From Gemmatimonadota bacterium (GTDB lineage Bacteria; Gemmatimonadota; Gemmatimonadetes; Gemmatimonadales; GWC2-71-9): a stretch of 9,942 nt of DNA. Position numbers and translations under genes: made by a program. The stretch lies in the NCBI GenBank assembly GCA_003220975.1, contig QHTX01000127.1, positions 17,683 to 27,624 of the forward strand, given 5' to 3'. The notes under the pieces are model-generated. The model was given only the letters and a program-made list of their open reading frames with translations. It was not told the DNA's origin and did no database searches. Positions 1-6,749 of this stretch are shown here, one piece after another (the first letter of the stretch is position 1; every line of letters starts with the position of its first letter).

Positions 1-1
1 G

Positions 2-727
2 GTCGCGATCAAGGTGCTCCACCCGGAGCTCGCTGTTTCGGTCGCGGCCGATCGTTTCCTGCGCGAGATCCGCTACGCCTCGCAGCTGCATCATCCGCAC
101 ATCGCGCCGCTGCTCGACAGCGGCGAAACGGAATATCTGCTGTGGTTCGTCATGCCCTTCGTGCCGGGCGAGAGCCTGCGCCAGGTGCTGCGGCGCGAGC
201 GCCGGCTGGCCATTCCGACAGCCGCGCGCACGGCGTGCGAGGTGCTGGACGCGCTGGGCCACGCGCACGCGCACGGCATCGCCCACCGCGACATCAAGCC
301 GGACAACATCGTGCTCTCGCCCGCGGGCGCCGTGCTGGTGGACCTGGGGATCGCGCGCGCCATCGCGACCTCGGGAGACGACCGCGTGACCCGCAGCGGG
401 TTCGTGGTGGGCACCGAGGAGTACATGAGCCCGGAGCAGGCGGCGGGCGCTCCCGACGTGGACGGCCGGACCGACCTCTATTCGCTCGGCGTAGTGATGT
501 TCGAGTCGCTCGCGGGCCGGCCGCCGTTCTCCTCGGCCAGCGCCGCCGCCGTGCTCGACATGCAGCAGCACCACCCGCCCCCCGACCTGCGCGGGCTGCG
601 GAGCGACGTGCCGAAGCCGCTCGCCGCCGCCGTCGCCCGCGCGCTCGCCAAGGCGCGCGAGGAGCGGTGGCAGACGGCGGCGGAGATGCGGGAGGCGCTG
701 CTGCCGTTCACCGCGACGGCCTCGTGA
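2..727 (+). CDS. Hanks-type Ser/Thr protein kinase, 5'-truncated by window edge
   Basis: C-terminal part of a PknB-like kinase that phosphorylates Ser/Thr on cytoplasmic proteins. The reading frame enters the window at VAIK; the ATP-binding lysine codon is 11-13, so only the glycine loop and a short N-terminus are missing. Visible motifs are the alpha-C region (RFLREI), the catalytic loop HRDIKPDN (Asp codon 290-292), DLG in place of DFG at 341-349 (metal-binding Asp kept), the GTEEYMSPEQ end of the activation segment, and the subdomain IX DLYSLGVV. The protein stops shortly after the kinase fold at TGA 725-727, with no membrane helix and no sensor region, unlike the fused kinase at 3685. The stop overlaps the GTG start of the next gene (GTGA), so the two are probably translationally coupled. 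The GTG at 14 is internal and not the true start. Family assignment is firm; substrates are unknown. Confidence 0.95.
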   Translation, partial: VAIKVLHPELAVSVAADRFLREIRYASQLHHPHIAPLLDSGETEYLLWFVMPFVPGESLRQVLRRERRLAIPTAARTACEVLDALGHAHAHGIAHRDIKPDNIVLSPAGAVLVDLGIARAIATSGDDRVTRSGFVVGTEEYMSPEQAAGAPDVDGRTDLYSLGVVMFESLAGRPPFSSASAAAVLDMQQHHPPPDLRGLRSDVPKPLAAAVARALAKAREERWQTAAEMREALLPFTATAS

Positions 728-3018
728 GCGGCGGCGGTCGCGCGCTGATCGTTGCGGCCATTCTGTCGGCCAGCCCGGCGGCGTCGCTCTCCGCCCAGTG
801 CCCCGACGGCTCGGCACCGCCTTGCGCCCGGTTGCGAGCTCCGCTCGACACCACCCGCTACGTCATCTTGCCCTTCACCCACCGCGAAGGTACGCAACCC
901 TCCCTCCTCGACGGAGCGGACTGCGCCGAGCTGCTCACCGAGGCGTTCGAGCGCTGGTCGGACGTGCGGCTCGCCGACAAGACGCGAGTGTACGACGCGC
1001 TGCAGCGCCGCCGCAGCGGCGCCCCGTTCCGAATTCCGTTCGACACCGGCCTCGAGATCGCGCGCCAGCTCGGCGCCGGAAAACTCGTCATGGGACAACT
1101 CTGGAACTTCGGGGATACGCTGCGGCTCACGGCCAGCCTCTATGACGCGGCGCGCGGCGGTCCGCCGCTGCGCGAGGCCAAGGCGCGCGTGCCCTCCCAC
1201 GCCGGGCACGTGGGCGCAGCGTTCAACGCGCTCGCCGATTCGCTGCTCGGCGTGGAGCTGGGCGCGACGGGTGGCCCCGGCGCCGAGCAAACGCACTCGC
1301 TCCAGGCACTCGCGGCCGGCAACGCGGGCGCCCGTGCCGTCCGGTCCTGGAAGCTGACCGAGGCCGCGGGACGGTTTCGCGCCGCGATCGCGGCCGACTC
1401 GGAGTTTGCGCACGCGTACCTCTGGCTGGGCCAGACGCTGCTCTGGGCGGCCGACTCGAGCCCGCAGGCCGCCCGGGACCGCGCTGCCATCGCCCGCCGC
1501 ACTGGAGACCTCTTGCCGCGGCTCGGCTCCACGGACCGGCTGCTGCTCGCCGCGCAGCAGGCGATGTTCCAGCAGAGCTGGCCGGACGCCTGCGCCCGCT
1601 ACCGCGAGATCCTGGCCGCCGACTCCACCAACTTCACGGCGTGGTACGGACTCGCCGAGTGCAACGCGGGGGACCCGGTCGTGATCCGGGATCCGCGGGA
1701 CAGCGCGCGCTATGTGTTCCGGGGGAGTTGGCACGCCGCTGCGCGGGCCTACAAGCACGCCCTGCTCCTGGCGCCCTCGTTCAACCTCGCTTTCGGAACC
1801 CGTGCCAGAGAGCGGCTCGCGCACCTGCTCTTGGCGGAGGAGTTCTGGTGGCGCGAGGGTCGCTTCGACACGGTCCCGTGCTTCGCGTTTCCGGAAGTGG
1901 AGGCCGACACCGTAGCGTTTCATCCCCTCTCCGGCGCGGTCATGGCTCAAGGGAGCCGGAGGCCCGCGACCCACGTGCTCGCGCTCGCGCGGAACCGTCA
2001 GGTCCTGGTGGACATCGCGGGCGCGTGGACGGAGGCATTTCCGGAAGACCCCGTAGCGCACCGCACGCTCGCCTACGCCCTCGAGGTGAGTGGTAGGATC
2101 GCGCCCACGGTTGGGGAGCTCCGCAGTGCACTGGGGGAAATTGCCACCGCAAAGCGGCTCGAGCGACGCCCTTCGGAGCGTGCGCGCGACGCCGTTGTGG
2201 CTGTGAGGTTGCTCGTCAAGGCGGGGGAATTCGAGGCGGCGCGTCGAGCGGGGGACTCGCTGCTGCGTACGATCCGAGCACCGACTCCTGGCATGGCTGG
2301 CGTGGCGATCCTGCTCGGGCGTCCGACGCTGGCCGCGCACCTGCTCACGGTGCAAGACACTTCCGGGCTGCACGCCAGCGCCGATAACGAGTCGGTGACG
2401 CTGCCGCTCGACGCTGCGCTGGCGGGCTTACGACTGCTTGCCTACGCCGCCGTGGCGGCGCCGCAAGAGAGCATCGGGGTTCTGGAGCGCCGGGTGGAGG
2501 AGCTCTTGAGCAACCTCCCGTCGGCCCAACGAGCGCCCGCCCGCAGCGCCCTGCTTGATACTCCTGCGGAGCTGGTGTTCGAGGTCATGGGGCAGCGATC
2601 CGCGCATCGCACCACGTCTCCGGGACCGGATGGCACAATGACGCTCCAGTGGGCGCTCGCCCACGGTGACACCGCTTTCGTCCGGGCGCACCTCGACACG
2701 GCGGCAACATCTCCCGAGTACGCCTACGTCGCCGCGCGAATGGCACTGTCGATCGGCGACACGGTGGCGGCGCAGCACTACCTCGACCGCACGCTGGGCA
2801 ATTTGCCGACACTGTACTCGGCGCTCCTCGACTACATGCCACTCGCCGGCACCCTGGTGCGTATGATGGCGTTCCGCGCGGACCTGGCCGCCGCACGGGG
2901 CCAAGTCGCGATCGCTCAGCGGTGGGGAAGCGCTGTCGCCGCGCTGTGGTCTGGCGCCGACCCGGCGCTGCAGCCTACAGCGACGCGGATGCGCCGGCTC
3001 GCGGCGACCGCACCGTGA
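724..3018 (+). CDS. Secreted TolB-like / TPR sensor protein, partner of upstream kinase
   Basis: A 764-residue protein of unrecognised specific function. The GTG at 724 overlaps the TGA of the kinase (GTGA) and has no Shine-Dalgarno nearby, so translation probably depends on termination-reinitiation. An in-frame GTG at 667 is possible but gives a poorer N-terminus. Residues 1-25 look like a Sec signal peptide: Arg6, a hydrophobic ALIVAAILSA core and a likely cut after SLSA. Then come the cysteine pair CPDGSAPPC (26-34) and a TolB N-terminal/FlgO-like alpha/beta domain (about 45-175, with RYVILPF and LGAGKLVMGQLW). Helical TPR-type repeats start near 190 (AAGRFRAAIAADSEFAHAYL; YREILAADSTNFTAWYGL; RAYKHALLLAPSFNLAF), and the remainder to the C-terminus is alpha-rich. 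I infer a periplasmic sensor or scaffold that works with the kinase. If the hydrophobic segment is not cleaved, it would be an anchored periplasmic protein. The open frame upstream of 724 is a shadow of the kinase. Confidence 0.88.
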   Translation: MSGGGRALIVAAILSASPAASLSAQCPDGSAPPCARLRAPLDTTRYVILPFTHREGTQPSLLDGADCAELLTEAFERWSDVRLADKTRVYDALQRRRSGAPFRIPFDTGLEIARQLGAGKLVMGQLWNFGDTLRLTASLYDAARGGPPLREAKARVPSHAGHVGAAFNALADSLLGVELGATGGPGAEQTHSLQALAAGNAGARAVRSWKLTEAAGRFRAAIAADSEFAHAYLWLGQTLLWAADSSPQAARDRAAIARRTGDLLPRLGSTDRLLLAAQQAMFQQSWPDACARYREILAADSTNFTAWYGLAECNAGDPVVIRDPRDSARYVFRGSWHAAARAYKHALLLAPSFNLAFGTRARERLAHLLLAEEFWWREGRFDTVPCFAFPEVEADTVAFHPLSGAVMAQGSRRPATHVLALARNRQVLVDIAGAWTEAFPEDPVAHRTLAYALEVSGRIAPTVGELRSALGEIATAKRLERRPSERARDAVVAVRLLVKAGEFEAARRAGDSLLRTIRAPTPGMAGVAILLGRPTLAAHLLTVQDTSGLHASADNESVTLPLDAALAGLRLLAYAAVAAPQESIGVLERRVEELLSNLPSAQRAPARSALLDTPAELVFEVMGQRSAHRTTSPGPDGTMTLQWALAHGDTAFVRAHLDTAATSPEYAYVAARMALSIGDTVAAQHYLDRTLGNLPTLYSALLDYMPLAGTLVRMMAFRADLAAARGQVAIAQRWGSAVAALWSGADPALQPTATRMRRLAATAP

Positions 3019-3027
3019 TTCCCTCGC

Positions 3028-3034
3028 AAGGAGG
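3028..3034 (+). promoter_or_regulatory. Strong Shine-Dalgarno AAGGAGG
   Basis: AAGGAGG lies 4 nt before the ATG at 3039 and fixes that start, although the open frame extends upstream to 2922. It is the best ribosome-binding site in the window; most other starts here have weak or no Shine-Dalgarno. Confidence 0.85.
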
Positions 3035-3038
3035 TCGT

Positions 3039-3629
3039 ATGCGCACAGCGCGCTGGCAACTTCTCGTGGTGCCCCTGGGTGCGCTGGTCGCGTGGCAGTG
3101 TGCGGTACCTGCGCCCCAGTTCCACGGCGACATCATGAAAGTCTCCGCGGATTCGATCAACGACTACATCGCGTCACTCCAGTTCGCCCCCGATACGCCC
3201 CACGCGCAACGGCAGCTCGTGGACTTCGTGCAGTGGCGGGTGGGACCTCCCGGTGACGACAGCGCGTTCATCGAGCCGGAGTCCCATGTCAAGAAGCTCA
3301 CGATGGACGACCTCGCGGACGGCCGCATCATTGCCCGCGTCAAGACCAAGACCCCGTACCCACCGGCGGGGTTCGGACCCTGGTGGACGTACTGGTGGGT
3401 GGACGCGCGCGGGCCGTCGGGGAGCTACCGGTCGGTGTTCATCGCCATCCACGACAAGGTCGACTTCCGACAGAAGCGGCGGCTGACGTTCAAGCACCAT
3501 GGCGTGACGCCGGAGTACCCGGAGCTCAGCGCCCGATTCAGCCCGGATTACGACGGTCTGTGGGGGAGGTGCAACTCCTCCTGCTGCGCGACCAGCACCG
3601 CAGCGGCGGATACGCTCGGGACGGAGTGA
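3039..3629 (+). CDS. Small secreted protein of unknown function
   Basis: A 196-residue protein I do not recognise. The start is set by AAGGAGG 4 nt upstream, and the gene begins 20 nt after the stop of the TolB/TPR gene, so it is probably in the same transcript. The N-terminus has Arg residues and then a hydrophobic run (LLVVPLGALVAWQ), which is an export signal. A Cys at 21 follows it, but the residues before it (AWQ) do not make a proper lipobox, so lipidation is doubtful. The mature part has an aromatic cluster GPWWTYWWVDARG (113-125), a likely beta segment SYRSVFIAIHDKVDF (129-143), and a Cys cluster RCNSSCC (177-183) near a low-complexity C-terminus. There is no membrane helix beyond the signal. 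It may belong functionally with the split kinase/sensor pair; this rests only on position. Confidence 0.82.
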   Translation: MRTARWQLLVVPLGALVAWQCAVPAPQFHGDIMKVSADSINDYIASLQFAPDTPHAQRQLVDFVQWRVGPPGDDSAFIEPESHVKKLTMDDLADGRIIARVKTKTPYPPAGFGPWWTYWWVDARGPSGSYRSVFIAIHDKVDFRQKRRLTFKHHGVTPEYPELSARFSPDYDGLWGRCNSSCCATSTAAADTLGTE

Positions 3630-3635
3630 TTCCGC

Positions 3636-3664
3636 TTGCCACCGGGTGACTGACGTGGCATAGT
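3636..3664 (+). promoter_or_regulatory. Sigma70-type promoter of the receptor kinase gene
   Basis: TTGCCA (3636-3641, 5 of 6 to TTGACA), a 17-nt spacer, then CATAGT (3659-3664, 4 of 6 to TATAAT). A start site near 3671 would leave a leader of about 14 nt with no Shine-Dalgarno before the ATG at 3685. This gap is the only clear break in the gene series between 724 and 8783, which supports an independent transcript for the kinase and the lipoprotein after it. The sequence match is good, but the promoter is untested. Confidence 0.6.
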
Positions 3665-3672
3665 GTTGCCAC
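3655..3672. promoter_or_regulatory. Operator-like perfect dyad GTGGCA-N6-TGCCAC
   Basis: GTGGCA (3655-3660) and TGCCAC (3667-3672) form a perfect 6+6 inverted repeat around TAGTGT. It covers the predicted -10 and start site. A third half-site, TTGCCAC at 3636-3642, overlaps the -35 and repeats the 3666-3672 copy exactly 30 bp upstream, about three helical turns. This is the typical layout of a repressor site; the cognate regulator is not known. Confidence 0.5.
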
Positions 3673-3684
3673 TTCCACCCGGCC

Positions 3685-6681
3685 ATGTCCGCTGACCCGC
3701 TGTTCGACCGCCTGGCTCGCGCGCTCGCGGGCCGTTACACGTTGGTGCGCGAACTGGGCCAAGGTGGCATGGCGACCGTCTACCTCGGTACCGATCTCAA
3801 GCTGGGCCGACAGGTCGCGATCAAGGCTCTGCCGCCCACGACCCGCGCCTATCTCGGCAGCGGTCGGTTCCAGCGCGAGGTCCTGCTCGCCGCCCAGCTC
3901 TCGCATCCGCACATCGTGCCGTTGTTCGAAGCCGACGAGGCCGACGGCATCCTCTTCTACGTGATGGGATACGTGGAGGGCGAGTCGCTGGAGGATCGCC
4001 TCGCCCGCGAGGGGCCGCTGCCGCTCGCCGACGCGCTGCGGATCGCGGCCGAAGTCGGCGATGCCCTGCAGTACGCGCACGAGGTCGGAGTCCTGCATCG
4101 GGACGTGAAGCCGGCCAACATCCTACTCTCCCGCGCACATGCGATGGTGGCCGATTTCGGGATCGCGAAGCTGATGGAGCAGGTGAAGGGCGGCCAGTCC
4201 TCGCTGACCGGCGCTGGGCTCACCCCGGGCACGGCCGAGTACATGAGCCCGGAGCAGGCGGGCGGGGCGGAGCGCCTCGACGCGCGGAGCGACGTGTACG
4301 CGCTGGCCGCGGTGCTGTACGAGATGCTGGTCGGCGAGCCGCCATTCACGGGGCCGAGCGTCCAGGCGATCGTCGCGCGGGTGCTCACGGAGCGGCCGCG
4401 GCCCCCGCGCACCGTGCGGCCGCAGGTGCCGCCGCACGTCGAGCACGCCATCGCGAGCGGCCTCGCCAAGGTTCCGGCCGACCGCCCGCCGTCGGCGCGC
4501 GCCTTCGTCGATCTGTTGACGCAACCGGCGGCCGGGCGGTGGCGGCCCACCCGGCGACAACTCGCCGTGACGGCGCTCGGCGCGGCGGGCATTGTCGCCG
4601 CCGCGTTGGGGATCCGCGGTGTTACGCGGCGCCCGCACCCGCCGCCCGAGATGGCGCTCGTGCCCGCCGGGCGGTATCCCGTAGGCGGCGCCCCCTGGCG
4701 CGAAGCGAGCACGGTGCGGCTCGGTTCCTTTTACATCGACTCGACCGAGGTCACCGTGGGAGCCTACCGGCGGTATCTGGACTCGACGCTGGGGATGCCA
4801 CCCTGGACGGGCCGGCCGCCCGAGCGCTGGCCAGCGACCGGCGTCTTCTGGGTCGAAGCGGTGGCGTACTGCGCGTGGCGCCAGCCCGGCGGCCGGCTGC
4901 CGACCGAGGACGAGTGGGAGGCCGCGGCGCGTGGCCCGGAGGGCCTGCGCTACCCGTGGGGTGACAAGTGGGTGCGGGGGTTCGCCAATGCGGATTCGCA
5001 GCGCGACGGATTCGCCCCGGCGGGCGCCGACAGCCTGGGGCGCTCGTGGGTCGGGGCCGTCGACTTGATCGGAAACGCCTGGGAGTGGACCGCCACCGAG
5101 GCGCCGGGCCCCAAGGGGGAGCTCGGCCACATCATCAAGGGAGGCGCGTTCGATTCACCGCCCCAGAACGCGGTGGCCGCCTTCCGAGCGGCCTTCCCCG
5201 ACCGGCCCCCTCGACTGGTGCACACCGGGTTCCGCTGCGCCCAGAGCGTCGGGGCGCAGCCCGCCCCGGTCCCGCTACCGGCCAGCGTGGCGGTCCTGTA
5301 CTTCGAGAGCCCGGACAGCGCCGACGCCTATCTGGCCGACGGCCTCACCGAAGCAATCATCACGAGGCTCGGCCGGGTCGAGCGTTTCACGGTGAAGTCC
5401 CGGAACGCCGTACGACGCTTTCGTGGGACGTCGACCGACGATCCGGCAGCCCTGGGACGGGCGCTCGGCGTCACGTATCTGGTGAGCGGCAGCGTGCGCC
5501 GTACGGGTCAGCGTGGGTTACACGTCAGCGTGGAGCTCGCGCGGGCGGCGACCGGCGTGCACGTCTGGGGCGCACAGTACGATCGGGGTGACCGCGCACT
5601 GCAGGCGGTCGAGGCGGAGGCGGCGCGCGCGGTGGCGACCGCGCTCGGCGGCGCCCTCGCCCCCGCCGAGCAGACCGCGCTCGCGCCCCGCTCCACCCCC
5701 GACCCGGGTGCCTACGACCACTTTCTGCGCGGGAACTACGAGCTCGCGCAGCGCACACCGCGCGCGGTGGGCCGCGCGATCCAGGAGTATCAGACGGCCG
5801 CCCGCCTGGACCCCGGCTACACGCCGGCGTTGGCACGCGTCGCGCTGGGATACGCGCTGTTTCTCGACTGGGGATGGCCGTACGCCGGTCTGGCGCCCGA
5901 CGGTGTGCTGGGGCGTGGTGAAGCCGCCGTCGACGCCGCGCTGCAGCAAGATTCGGCCTCCGCGGACGCGTGGATGGCCCGCGGCTTCTTGATGACGTTC
6001 CGCAATCCCCGCACGTTCGTCGGAGTGCGCGAAGCGCTGCAGCGCGCCGTCGTCCTCGACGAGCGGAACGCCGAGGTGTATCACCAGTACGGGATGGCCC
6101 TGCTGTGGCTCGGTGAGGACTCCGCGGCGGCCGAGATGTACCACCAGGCGCTCGCGCGCGAGGCCGAGCGGCCGATCACGTTGTTCAATCTCGGGCGTGT
6201 CGCTCTCCGCCAAAACCGTTACCGCGACGCCCAGCGCTGGGCGGACAGCACGCTCGCGTTCGACCCGGCGGCCGACTACGGCTACGTGCTTCGCGCGCTC
6301 GCCGAGCTGCGGCTCGGAAACCATGTCGACGCGCGGGTCGACGCCGAGACCGCGGTGCGACTGCACGCGGGGTTCCGCGTGCCAGCCGAAGCGGTCGTGG
6401 CGCTCGCCGCGCTCCAGGCAGGCGAGTCGGGCGGCGCGCGTGCCCGCGTCGAGCGCCTGGAGCGCGAGGCTCGCGCTGCGAACGCGCCTACCATCACCGA
6501 TGCCGCTTGGGTCGGGCGGGCGCTGGTCGCTGTGGGCGAGCGCCAGCGCGCCCTCGATTTGCTCGAACGCGTGCGCCCCCGAGGGGCACGGTTCTGGTTT
6601 TACTTGCGAGCGCCGGAGTTCGACCCGGTGAGGACAGATCCCCGCTTCCAGGAGCTGCTCGAGGAGTCGCGGCCGCAATGA
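3685..6681 (+). CDS. Receptor Ser/Thr kinase with FGE-like, TolB-like and TPR extracytoplasmic domains
   Basis: A 998-residue membrane kinase, PknB-like at its N-terminus. Kinase domain about 17-278: glycine loop GQGGMATVYL (25-34), Lys47 in VAIK, HRDVKPAN with Asp140, DFG 157-159, activation segment with several Ser/Thr ending GTAEYMSPE (182-190). One membrane segment lies at about 292-312, flanked by RPTRRQ and RGVTRR. After it comes an FGE/SUMF1-like domain (about 323-519: MALVPAGRYPVGG, FYIDSTEVTVGAYRRYL, GGRLPTEDEWEAAARG, LIGNAWEWT, IIKGGAF, GFRC). A TolB N-terminal-like domain follows (about 531-658: SVAVLYFES, YLADGLTEAIITRLG, YLVSGSVRR), then TPRs to about 990. The expected topology is kinase inside, the rest outside. 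The FGE-like part lacks the catalytic cysteines (KGGAFDSPPQNAVAAF), so enzyme activity is unlikely. The start is the first ATG after the predicted promoter. Its TGA overlaps a possible ATG (ATGA, 6678) of the next gene. Ligand and substrates are unknown. Confidence 0.95.
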   Translation: MSADPLFDRLARALAGRYTLVRELGQGGMATVYLGTDLKLGRQVAIKALPPTTRAYLGSGRFQREVLLAAQLSHPHIVPLFEADEADGILFYVMGYVEGESLEDRLAREGPLPLADALRIAAEVGDALQYAHEVGVLHRDVKPANILLSRAHAMVADFGIAKLMEQVKGGQSSLTGAGLTPGTAEYMSPEQAGGAERLDARSDVYALAAVLYEMLVGEPPFTGPSVQAIVARVLTERPRPPRTVRPQVPPHVEHAIASGLAKVPADRPPSARAFVDLLTQPAAGRWRPTRRQLAVTALGAAGIVAAALGIRGVTRRPHPPPEMALVPAGRYPVGGAPWREASTVRLGSFYIDSTEVTVGAYRRYLDSTLGMPPWTGRPPERWPATGVFWVEAVAYCAWRQPGGRLPTEDEWEAAARGPEGLRYPWGDKWVRGFANADSQRDGFAPAGADSLGRSWVGAVDLIGNAWEWTATEAPGPKGELGHIIKGGAFDSPPQNAVAAFRAAFPDRPPRLVHTGFRCAQSVGAQPAPVPLPASVAVLYFESPDSADAYLADGLTEAIITRLGRVERFTVKSRNAVRRFRGTSTDDPAALGRALGVTYLVSGSVRRTGQRGLHVSVELARAATGVHVWGAQYDRGDRALQAVEAEAARAVATALGGALAPAEQTALAPRSTPDPGAYDHFLRGNYELAQRTPRAVGRAIQEYQTAARLDPGYTPALARVALGYALFLDWGWPYAGLAPDGVLGRGEAAVDAALQQDSASADAWMARGFLMTFRNPRTFVGVREALQRAVVLDERNAEVYHQYGMALLWLGEDSAAAEMYHQALAREAERPITLFNLGRVALRQNRYRDAQRWADSTLAFDPAADYGYVLRALAELRLGNHVDARVDAETAVRLHAGFRVPAEAVVALAALQAGESGGARARVERLEREARAANAPTITDAAWVGRALVAVGERQRALDLLERVRPRGARFWFYLRAPEFDPVRTDPRFQELLEESRPQ

Positions 6682-6690
6682 GAGCCGACC

Positions 6691-6749
6691 GAAAGACGGC
6701 AAGGCGGAAGGGGGAAAACATGCCAGCCGCCATCCCCTTTCCGTCTTTC
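6691..6749. repeat. Inverted repeat / hairpin around the lipoprotein start codon
   Basis: GAAAGACGG (6691-6699) is perfectly complementary to CCGTCTTTC (6741-6749). Inside it, AAGGGG (6708-6713) can pair with CCCC-T-TT (6734-6740) with one bulged T. The 20-nt loop (6714-6733) carries the ATG at 6720, and the GGGGG of its Shine-Dalgarno lies in the inner stem. The left arm is purine-rich and the right arm pyrimidine-rich. This could be a translational switch in the mRNA or a dispersed intergenic repeat. Confidence 0.55.

Noticed and set aside
341..349. Kinase at 2-727 as a pseudokinase because of DLG
   Set aside because: VAIK lysine, HRD aspartate and the metal-binding aspartate are all kept. 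F-to-L at this position occurs in active kinases.
142..723. Upstream extension of the TolB/TPR reading frame through the kinase gene
   Set aside because: The translation is Arg/Ala/Gly-rich shadow sequence, while the other frame here encodes a textbook kinase. The first credible start is GTG 724.
478..2373. Long antisense open frame (631 codons), and a similar one at 5518-6771
   Set aside because: They result from GC-rich codon bias opposite real genes. The translations are Arg/Gly/Pro-rich with no motifs, and the + strand has clear domains.
3630..3684. Rho-independent terminator between the small secreted protein and the receptor kinase
   Set aside because: The only dyad (3655-3672) has a 6-bp stem and no U-run; its position over the -10 fits an operator better.
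4651..5238. Calling the FGE-like domain an active formylglycine-generating enzyme
   Set aside because: The copper-binding Cys pair after the GG motif is absent, so only the fold can be claimed.
6678..6719. ATG 6678 as the start of the lipoprotein
   Set aside because: The ATGA overlap is attractive, but its GGAG is 11 nt away and it adds a long basic leader. ATG 6720 gives a normal signal length with a nearer Shine-Dalgarno. It is kept as an alternative only.
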